From an uncultured Alphaproteobacteria bacterium (GTDB lineage: Bacteria; Pseudomonadota; Alphaproteobacteria; RF32; CAG-239), in assembly GCA_910580155.1 (NCBI GenBank), contig CAJTWX010000034.1, positions 1 through 15,345 of the forward strand: DNA of 15,345 nucleotides, in the 5' to 3' direction. A model generated the notes under the pieces. The model saw only the letters and a program-made list of their open reading frames with translations, was not told where the DNA came from and made no database searches. Within the stretch, counting starts at the first letter, position 1. Each line of letters begins with the position of its first letter. Position numbers and translations under genes: made by a program. This document shows positions 1-6,403 of the stretch, piece after piece.

Positions 1-3000
1 CCAGCTCAAATGTCAATAACGGAACAATAAACATAGAAAACAATGAGTTTAGAGATGTTTATGGTATGAAGCCTTTTATTGAAGAAGGCGAGGGTGATGA
101 TAAAACAATAACTTACTATGATGAAGTATATAATACCCGTGCAACCAGCGGCAGCCAAAGCGGCACAATTAACATAAACAACAAAGATACCGGCAATATT
201 TCGGTTTATGGTATATATGCACCGTCCAAACTCCATAATGCCGCCGCAGCAAACGGACAAAAACAAAGTGCCGAAGCATCCGGAACAATAAAAATAACGG
301 ATACGAATTCATTAGCCGATATTTATGGTATGTATGGCACAGATACGGCAAACATATATAACAGTTTTGCATATAACAATAGTGACGGCGGTTTAAGTAA
401 TCCGACAAACAGCAATGCCACGGCAGTAATTGATATCACAAAATCAGAAACCGGACACGGAACAATCACCGGCATCTCCGGCAGTGGCTTTATCTATAAT
501 GCGTATGCAAATACAGATAATGGTTCAGCTGCAAATGTTTCTTCAAATGCAGAAATAAAAATAACCAATAATGGCAGCGGAGATGTTATTGGCATTTTGC
601 AAAATGGCACGGATAAAAAAGTCAACAATGCGCTGGCATTTATGAATTCTGCTTTATCAAACGCAACGGCAACCGGAAAAATTTCAGTCAGCGGTAATGG
701 AATGGTATACGGAATTAAAAGTAACTCCACTGTTGCCAACAGCGAAACCCAGTTTAATCAAAGCTTTAATAAAACCGGCGATTTTTCGTCAGAAGGAATA
801 ATCAATGTAGAAGGAAAGTCAGATGTTGGTGCGGCGTATGGCATACATCTGGGAGAAAATGGTGAAAGCAAGCAAGAAGTCTATAACGCAATGGGTTATA
901 ACAGTACCGGAACAATAAACGTTTCCAACACTCAGGGTGGCAGTGCATACGGTATATATTCCCAAGCATCAACTTATACAGATAAAGACTCAGACAACAA
1001 TGCTATCATTGTTTACAATAATGTATACAACGCGTTTCGCTCATCGCAAAAATATGGCGGTGACAATGTTGCCGCAGTAGGCAATATAGAAGTTAGCTCC
1101 ACCGGTCGCAGTTCAAATCTGCAAAGCCTTGTTGGCGCATATTCGGCAGGAAATATGTTCAATGCGTATGCAAATTCTGGCGCAGATGTAAAACTGGAAA
1201 GTATCGGCAATATTACCGTAAATGATAATAGTACAACATTAAATATGGTAGTCCGCGGGATAGAAAGTGACGGTGTCACAATAGCCAATGCATATAATAT
1301 GGGGCAAAACAAAAATACAGACACAAATGTTGTCGGAAATATAACCGTAAATGTCAACGGTACTAAAAGCGGAACGGTAGGTGAAGCTGCCGGTATTTAT
1401 ACCAAAGCGGACACATCGCAAAATGCGAAGATTTATAATGCCGCGCTGGTTAATGACCAGAGCAAAGTTAAAGGCACAATCACGGTACAATCGCCGCTTA
1501 ACGCATACGCTTTAAGTAAAATGTACGGAATATATGCTGAAAGTACCGGAGAAAATGCTCAGCCCAAAAACGTATATAATGCATATTATGAAAATCTGGA
1601 CGGGATTTCAGCTGGTTCGGTACACGGCATAATAAATGTGAAAGCAGGTAACCAGTCGCAGGCAAATGAAGCCGCTTATTATGGTATTTATGTTGATAAC
1701 GGAACCGCTTATAATGCATATTCGACCAATCCGGACGCCAATGTTGTCGGAGAAATTAACGTTGATGTATTTGGCTCAAACCGGAATAGTATAGCCGTAG
1801 GAATGTATGGCAATAATGCCTTGCTGGATAATTCCGGAAAATCGACAATAGATGTCAGAACTGCCGGAGAGGGAGCGGTTGCCTATGGTATGAAAGGCGA
1901 TAACTCGATTATAAAAAATAATGCGGATATCAATGTATATAGCAAAAGGTCTGACGCATACGGCATATACCTCAATAACGGTGCCGTAACCAATGATACC
2001 GATGGCAAAATAAATGTGACCGGAAAAGGAAATAATTACGGTATATATGCAATCTCGGATGATATGAACAGTGCAACTGTTGTTAATAAAGGCAGCATTT
2101 TTGTTTCCGGTGGCAATAATACCGGCATTTATGCCTCGGGGGCTAATACCACCGTGCAAAACAGCGGTACAATTACTTTGGAAACCGACAATGACAAATG
2201 TGAGGGAGCAGACTGCAACCGCGGGCAATTCATCGTTTTGGATAACGGCGCAACATTCAATAACGCCGGCACGTTAAGTACATCCGGAAGCTTTGATTTT
2301 GATGCAATGGGAGGAGATGTCTTCTTAAGCAAAAACGGCAAATTTGAAGCTGGCGAAAATATCAGCGGCGCCTTAAAAGTTGCTGCAGATGTCGTGACTG
2401 GTACGTTTGATAAAACATCATATGTTGAAGACGCTTTGTCAGCAGATAACATCAGTGGCATAAACCTCGCCTCAAATTCATATATGTACAACAGTAAACT
2501 GCAGAAAAATGAAAACGGCAAATATAATGTTGTAATGGAAATGAAAGATTTTTCGGAAATTACTGATGCTGACAAAGCCGCCTACCTTGAACAAAATTAT
2601 AAAAATCAAAAAAATATGGATTTGTTTAATATCTTAAAAGCGGCTGCCGATAAAAGGGCAAAAGACCAAGCCGAAGCCGATTCGTTTGGAACGTCTGTTA
2701 TCCCGAATTTTGCAATGGAAAACCTGAAAGTTCAGCGTAATCTCGATAAAACAATGATGTCCGAGTTATTTAAAGACGGGGATGATATACGCAAAATGGT
2801 TGGCGGCGATGCATTGTTCAGCGGCAGAAATGACCACGGCACTTTAACCGGCTATGATTTGGATTCGCAGAGTATGTATGCCCTGTATGATAAAAAGCTT
2901 GATAATAACTATCGTTTGGGTCTTGGTATGAGTATAACCCATATGAACACGGATTATAACAACGATTCAACCCGTAAAAACTTTATGGTACAAGGCTATG

Positions 3001-3599
3001 TGCCGCTCACCTACACCAATGGCAAAGGACTGACAGGCGTGTCAATGGCCCGTCTGGGGTTTGCAGATGGCGAATACAAACGCCGCAGCCAAAACCATAC
3101 TTATGAAGCTGATACAAATGAAATTACTTACGGTTTAATCAACGAGTTGCGCTATAAAGTTAATCTCGGAGGTGTAAACTTTACACCGTTTGTAGGCTTA
3201 AATGCCGCCGGCTGGTATCAAGACGGGATGAAAGAGGGCCGCGGTGCGCTTGATATCACCACAGCTTCTTCAAACATTTTCTCGTTGGAAAGCGCATTGG
3301 GAATCTATCTTGATAAAGAAGTTGAATTTAACCAAGACAGCAAGTTGAATATGGCTTTAGGGTTAGGTTATTATCACGAGTTTGCCAATCCTTACCGCGG
3401 GTTCAGCGCGCATCACGGCGATTCGCTCGGCAAATACAAATTGCGTGATATCGAGCACCTGAATTCGCGTAATCGCGGCATCATATCCGCCAAAGTTAAT
3501 TATGATTATAAAGATTTTTCAATCTATGGCGAACTGCTGCAATATCTTGAAGACGAGTATCCGCTGGATATTGATGTCGGTTTGAAATATCGGTTTTAG
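1..3599 (+). CDS. Autotransporter (type Va) outer-membrane protein, 5'-truncated by the window edge
   Basis: The reading frame is open from the first complete codon at position 3, and the residues before the first Met at 66 (ending RDVYGM) continue the passenger repeat. The true start and signal peptide are therefore upstream. Residues below count from the Met at 66. Residues 1 to about 770 are an Asn/Gly/Ser-rich passenger of degenerate beta-helix-like repeats (G-x-I-x-V, YGIY, YNAY). Residues about 840-905 form a charged linker. About 905-1177 is a beta-barrel of roughly 270 residues with alternating aromatic strands, ending in KYRF with a terminal Phe, as expected for an outer-membrane autotransporter domain. 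By family knowledge the barrel inserts in the outer membrane and the passenger is displayed or released; adhesion is a common role but cannot be read here. The only cysteines visible are a close pair, C712 and C717. The gene is followed by a structured spacer and then rimP. The barrel assignment is strong; the passenger function is unknown. Confidence 0.9.
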   Translation, partial: SSNVNNGTINIENNEFRDVYGMKPFIEEGEGDDKTITYYDEVYNTRATSGSQSGTININNKDTGNISVYGIYAPSKLHNAAAANGQKQSAEASGTIKITDTNSLADIYGMYGTDTANIYNSFAYNNSDGGLSNPTNSNATAVIDITKSETGHGTITGISGSGFIYNAYANTDNGSAANVSSNAEIKITNNGSGDVIGILQNGTDKKVNNALAFMNSALSNATATGKISVSGNGMVYGIKSNSTVANSETQFNQSFNKTGDFSSEGIINVEGKSDVGAAYGIHLGENGESKQEVYNAMGYNSTGTINVSNTQGGSAYGIYSQASTYTDKDSDNNAIIVYNNVYNAFRSSQKYGGDNVAAVGNIEVSSTGRSSNLQSLVGAYSAGNMFNAYANSGADVKLESIGNITVNDNSTTLNMVVRGIESDGVTIANAYNMGQNKNTDTNVVGNITVNVNGTKSGTVGEAAGIYTKADTSQNAKIYNAALVNDQSKVKGTITVQSPLNAYALSKMYGIYAESTGENAQPKNVYNAYYENLDGISAGSVHGIINVKAGNQSQANEAAYYGIYVDNGTAYNAYSTNPDANVVGEINVDVFGSNRNSIAVGMYGNNALLDNSGKSTIDVRTAGEGAVAYGMKGDNSIIKNNADINVYSKRSDAYGIYLNNGAVTNDTDGKINVTGKGNNYGIYAISDDMNSATVVNKGSIFVSGGNNTGIYASGANTTVQNSGTITLETDNDKCEGADCNRGQFIVLDNGATFNNAGTLSTSGSFDFDAMGGDVFLSKNGKFEAGENISGALKVAADVVTGTFDKTSYVEDALSADNISGINLASNSYMYNSKLQKNENGKYNVVMEMKDFSEITDADKAAYLEQNYKNQKNMDLFNILKAAADKRAKDQAEADSFGTSVIPNFAMENLKVQRNLDKTMMSELFKDGDDIRKMVGGDALFSGRNDHGTLTGYDLDSQSMYALYDKKLDNNYRLGLGMSITHMNTDYNNDSTRKNFMVQGYVPLTYTNGKGLTGVSMARLGFADGEYKRRSQNHTYEADTNEITYGLINELRYKVNLGGVNFTPFVGLNAAGWYQDGMKEGRGALDITTASSNIFSLESALGIYLDKEVEFNQDSKLNMALGLGYYHEFANPYRGFSAHHGDSLGKYKLRDIEHLNSRNRGIISAKVNYDYKDFSIYGELLQYLEDEYPLDIDVGLKYRF
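3..2190 (+). repeat. Degenerate passenger repeats (about 17 units, two size classes)
   Basis: About twelve long units of roughly 36-55 residues each begin with G-[TNIK]-I-x-[IV], then carry YGIY or a variant, then YNAY or a variant. Examples start at GTININN, GTIKITD, GKISVSG, GIINVEG, GTINVSN, GNITVND, GTITVQS and GEINVDV. From about nucleotide 1830 the units shorten to about 25-30 residues and the YNAY element is replaced by V-x-N-x-G, for example around DINVYSK, KINVTGK and SIFVSGG. Some similarity persists at DNA level, with the string ggaacaataaa recurring near 19, 281 and 909. Boundaries are by eye. Confidence 0.75.
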
Positions 3600-3611
3600 A
3601 TAAAACAGTAT

Positions 3612-3689
3612 GTTATGTCAAAAAAATAAGAATTAAGTATAAAAAAAGCTTTTCTTTTAAATTTAATGTGTTATAAACATTGACATAAC
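3612..3689. repeat. 10-bp inverted repeat spanning the autotransporter-rimP spacer
   Basis: GTTATGTCAA at 3612-3621 is the exact reverse complement of TTGACATAAC at 3680-3689, with 58 very AT-rich bases between. It could be a long-looped hairpin at the end of the autotransporter mRNA or a paired protein-binding site. The right arm contains a TTGACA -35-like hexamer. Confidence 0.5.
3669..3677 (+). promoter_or_regulatory. Candidate extended -10 promoter for the rimP-nusA-infB operon
   Basis: TGTTATAAA reads as an extended -10 element: TGn directly followed by TATAAA at 3672-3677, five of six matches to consensus. No good -35 lies 16-18 bases upstream, which extended -10 promoters tolerate. 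Transcription would start near 3684, upstream of the hairpin at 3707-3735, and run into rimP at 3760. The alternative use of TTGACA at 3680-3685 as a -35 lacks a recognisable -10 at the right distance. Confidence 0.35.
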
Positions 3690-3706
3690 CTTTCATAAAC
3701 AATTTG

Positions 3707-3735
3707 AAAGTGGGGTCGAAAGCCCCGCTTTTTTG
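3707..3735 (+). terminator. Intrinsic terminator or leader attenuator before rimP
   Basis: AAAGTGGGG (3707-3715) pairs with CCCCGCTTT (3723-3731) through nine pairs including one G-T wobble, around the 7-base loop TCGAAAG, and the 3' arm runs into TTTTTTG. It has the classic form of a Rho-independent terminator. It can end the autotransporter transcript. Only about 24 bases separate it from the rimP ATG, too few for a separate promoter, so rimP transcripts must pass through it. See findings. Confidence 0.8.
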
Positions 3736-3759
3736 TTAGAAAAGACTAAGGAGAACACA

Positions 3760-4263
3760 ATGCAAAAGCATTATTTGGCCGATATTATTGAGCCGGTCGT
3801 TAAAGGGACGGGGTATGAAACTGTCCGTATTATGACTATCGGTGAGTCTAATCCGGTGCTGCAGATTATGATTGAACATCCGGATTATGAAAAAGAGATA
3901 ACCGTGGATGACTGCGCTGCCGTCAGCCGCGCTGTTTCTGCCGTGCTGGATGAAAAAGACCCGATTGAAAACCGCTATACACTGGAAGTCAGCTCCCCCG
4001 GTCTTGACCGACCGTTGACAAAAGCTGATCATTTTAAGCGCTACATCGGCTATGTCATCAAACTTGAAACGGTAACTCCGGTAGAAAAGCGCAAACGCTT
4101 CAAGGGAACAATAGACGCCGTGTCGGAAGATAATGTCATAACGTTGACAATGGAAAATATTGCTTATACAATCGCCTTTGACAATATCGCCAAGGCCAAA
4201 ATTGTTTTAACAGACGAATTATGGGAAAAATATCTGAAATCCCACAAAACAACTAACGCTTAA
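3760..4263 (+). CDS. rimP: Ribosome maturation factor RimP
   Basis: A 167-residue cytoplasmic protein of the RimP (formerly YhbC/P15a) family, which assists late 30S subunit maturation. The signature EVSSPGLDRPL is at residues 76-86, between the N-terminal alpha/beta domain and a C-terminal SH3-like barrel (about 90-160; RFKGTIDAV falls here). I chose the ATG at 3760 because AAGGAG (3748-3753) sits six bases before it. A longer reading from TTG at 3733 would begin inside the terminator hairpin and adds nine unconserved residues. It is first in the cluster and lies 23 bases before nusA, the usual position for rimP. The length is normal for the family and nothing is missing. Confidence 0.95.
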   Translation: MQKHYLADIIEPVVKGTGYETVRIMTIGESNPVLQIMIEHPDYEKEITVDDCAAVSRAVSAVLDEKDPIENRYTLEVSSPGLDRPLTKADHFKRYIGYVIKLETVTPVEKRKRFKGTIDAVSEDNVITLTMENIAYTIAFDNIAKAKIVLTDELWEKYLKSHKTTNA

Positions 4264-4286
4264 CTTTAACCCTAAAAGAGGAAACT

Positions 4287-5804
4287 ATGGAAAATATTGT
4301 TAATATGCCCAGACCTGAAATTCTTATGGTAGCAGACACTGTTGCCAGAGAAAAGAATATTGACCGCGAAGATGTATTTGACGCTATGGAACAGGCTATT
4401 CAGAAAGCCGGCCGCTCCAAATACGGCTTTGAACACGACATCCGCGTTAATATTAATCGTAAAACCGGCGCTATCACGCTGGCGCGCTATCGTGCGGTTG
4501 TAGATGTGATTGAAAATGAAACCACTGAGCTGACATTGGCTGAAGCACAGAGAATCAATCCGGATATTAAAGTAGGCGAATATATTATTGACCAGCTCCC
4601 GCCGATTGATTTCGGGCGTATTGCCGCACAAACCGCCAAGCAGGTAATTACCCAAAAAGTTCGTGAAGCCGAGCGTAACAAACAATATGAAGAATACAAA
4701 GAGAAAATCGGCACCATCATTAACGGAACAGTTAAAAGGGTAGAATTTGGCAATGTCATTATTGATATGGGTAAAGCAGAGGCGATTCTCCGTCGTGATG
4801 AAATTATTCCAAGAGAAAACTTCAAAGCCGGTGATCGTGTCCGTGCTTATGTGTTGGACGTTCGCCGCGAAACTCGCGGTCCGCAGATTTTCCTCTCCCG
4901 TACTTGTCCGGAATTTATGGCTAAGCTGTTTACTTCCGAAGTGCCTGAGATTTATGACGGCCTGATTGAAATTATGGGGTGCGCCCGTGATGCCGGTTCA
5001 AAAGCCAAAATCGCCGTTCGTGCTAAAGATTCTTCAATTGATCCTGTTGGCGCTTGCGTTGGTTTGCGCGGTATCCGTGTTCAGGCTGTTGTTACCGAAC
5101 TTCAGGGTGAAAAAATCGATATCGTTCCGTATTCTGCAGATCGTGCACAGTTTATTGTCAGCGCACTGGCTCCGGCAGAAGTCAGCAAAGTTGTGCTGGA
5201 TGAAGAAAATAATCGTATCGAAGTAGTTGTATCTGATGAACAATACTCAATTGCTATCGGCCGCCGCGGGCAAAACGTTAAGCTTGCTTCCCAGTTGTTA
5301 ATGGCAGACATTGACATCTTGACCGAAGAACAGGAACGCGAACGCCGTGCTAATGAAAACCGTATTCGTTCTGAACGTTTTGTTTCGGCGTTGGATGTAG
5401 ATGAAATGATTGCGCACGTCCTGATTTCCGAAGGTTTTTCGACTGTTGACGAAATTGCTATGGTGGATGTTGCCGAATTGGCATCAATTGATGGTTTTGA
5501 TGAAGATTTGGCTGCCGAATTGCAAAATCGCGCTAAGGCATTCGTTCAAAAACGCAATGAGGAGTTTGTTGAAAAAAGCAAAACCCTCGGTGTAGACGAG
5601 AGTTTGAAAACGATTGCCGGATTAGATCAGGAAATGATTTTAGGCCTTGCTGAAAGCGGCGTAAAAACGTTGGATGACTTGGCTGATTTAGCAGCCGATG
5701 AATTGCGCGAAATCTTGGGTGAAGATACCATCACCGAGGTTGAAGCAAACCGCATCATTATGGCCGCCCGCGAACATTGGTTTGCAGACGAAGAAAGCAA
5801 ATAA
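4287..5804 (+). CDS. nusA: Transcription termination/antitermination factor NusA
   Basis: A 505-residue RNA-polymerase-associated elongation factor that modulates pausing, intrinsic termination and antitermination. Domains in order: N-terminal RNAP-binding domain (about 1-130), S1 RNA-binding domain (about 141-206, from IGTIINGTVKR to IFLSRT), KH1 (GLRG at 259-262), KH2 (GRRGQN at 325-330), then two C-terminal acidic helix-hairpin-helix repeats (about 360-500), as in proteobacterial NusA. The GAGG at 4278-4281 precedes the ATG. The gene lies 23 bases after rimP and 11 bases before the ylxR fusion, so co-transcription is likely. NusA is known in other bacteria to regulate its own operon through terminators in the leader, and the hairpin before rimP makes that plausible here (inference). 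Confidence 0.97.
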   Translation: MENIVNMPRPEILMVADTVAREKNIDREDVFDAMEQAIQKAGRSKYGFEHDIRVNINRKTGAITLARYRAVVDVIENETTELTLAEAQRINPDIKVGEYIIDQLPPIDFGRIAAQTAKQVITQKVREAERNKQYEEYKEKIGTIINGTVKRVEFGNVIIDMGKAEAILRRDEIIPRENFKAGDRVRAYVLDVRRETRGPQIFLSRTCPEFMAKLFTSEVPEIYDGLIEIMGCARDAGSKAKIAVRAKDSSIDPVGACVGLRGIRVQAVVTELQGEKIDIVPYSADRAQFIVSALAPAEVSKVVLDEENNRIEVVVSDEQYSIAIGRRGQNVKLASQLLMADIDILTEEQERERRANENRIRSERFVSALDVDEMIAHVLISEGFSTVDEIAMVDVAELASIDGFDEDLAAELQNRAKAFVQKRNEEFVEKSKTLGVDESLKTIAGLDQEMILGLAESGVKTLDDLADLAADELREILGEDTITEVEANRIIMAAREHWFADEESK

Positions 5805-5815
5805 GAGAGGCATAA

Positions 5816-6403
5816 ATGTCAAGAGAGCAAATTGAGCGTAAATGCATTTTAGAGGGAACGGTTAAGCCGATAAGCGAACTACTGCGCTTTGTTGAGCTTA
5901 ATAACGAACTCTTGCCGGATTTTAATAAGAAACTGCCGGCCAAAGGAATGTATGTTACAAGCAATAAGCTCTCCTTAACAAAGGCTCTTGAAAAGAAACT
6001 GTTTCATAAAGTCAGTCGGCACTGCTTAAAAATTGCCGGCGGCTTTATCGAAACGGTTGAAAACCTAATCAAACAAAAAGCGTTGGAAAGCATAAATTTA
6101 GCGCGCAAATCCGGTGCGTTGGTCACAGGGTTTGAAAAAGTTAAAGAGGCAATCAAAAAAAATAACGTAGAATTTATTATTCAAGCAGCAGATGCCGGTC
6201 ACGATGGTCAAGAAAAAATGGCATTTCTTGCTAAAAATATTGAAATATTTAATTTATTTAGTATAGATGAATTAGATAGGACATTAAATAAAGAAAATAC
6301 GGTTCATATTGCAATTTTAAAAAGCGATTCGTCCCGTATGGTTTATAATAATTTAAAAAAGTATCAAAACTTTATAAGTGTAAACGGAGAAGATAACGAA
6401 TGA
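5816..6403 (+). CDS. YlxR (DUF448) - L7Ae-like fusion, putative RNA-binding protein
   Basis: A 195-residue protein of the nusA-infB operon. Residues about 6-75 match YlxR/DUF448: RKCI at 8-11, LLRFV at 22-26, and KLPAKGMYVT at 39-48, equivalent to the family's K-x-PGRGAYV segment. Residues about 84-180 resemble the ribosomal L7Ae/L30e (YlxQ) fold, with LARKSGALVTGFEKV at 95-109. Firmicutes encode these as two genes, ylxR and ylxQ; alphaproteobacteria commonly fuse them. A nucleic-acid-binding role is inferred from the folds. The ATG at 5816 has AGAGAGG (5804-5810) upstream, overlapping the nusA stop. The stop overlaps the infB start (ATGA at 6400-6403), so translational coupling is likely. 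The last 150 bases are markedly more AT-rich than the neighbouring coding DNA. Confidence 0.9.
   Translation: MSREQIERKCILEGTVKPISELLRFVELNNELLPDFNKKLPAKGMYVTSNKLSLTKALEKKLFHKVSRHCLKIAGGFIETVENLIKQKALESINLARKSGALVTGFEKVKEAIKKNNVEFIIQAADAGHDGQEKMAFLAKNIEIFNLFSIDELDRTLNKENTVHIAILKSDSSRMVYNNLKKYQNFISVNGEDNE
6240..6267 (+). promoter_or_regulatory. Possible internal promoter for infB within ylxR
   Basis: TTGAAA (6240-6245, five of six to the -35 consensus) and TATAGA (6262-6267, four of six to -10) are separated by 16 bases inside an unusually AT-rich part of the ylxR fusion. Initiation near 6274 would give an infB-rbfA transcript with a leader of about 125 bases. AT-rich coding DNA produces such matches by chance, so this is tentative. 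Confidence 0.25.

Noticed and set aside
1..2190. CRISPR or tandem DNA repeat in the autotransporter
   Set aside because: The repetition is at protein level and degenerate, with units of differing length and no constant DNA repeat with spacers.
1776..2575. Long minus-strand open frames beneath the autotransporter (also elsewhere under infB, nusA and uup)
   Set aside because: They lie opposite clearly coding frames, have no ribosome sites or recognisable motifs, and their compositions are those expected of the reverse complement of the real gene.
3680..3708. Sigma70 promoter using TTGACA at 3680-3685
   Set aside because: No acceptable -10 hexamer occurs 16-18 bases downstream (only ATTTGA or TTTGAA), and the start would fall inside the terminator hairpin.
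3733..3759. Longer RimP reading from a TTG start at 3733
   Set aside because: The TTG lies in the T run of the terminator hairpin and has no ribosome site; the ATG at 3760 has a well-spaced AAGGAG and gives the family's usual N-terminus.
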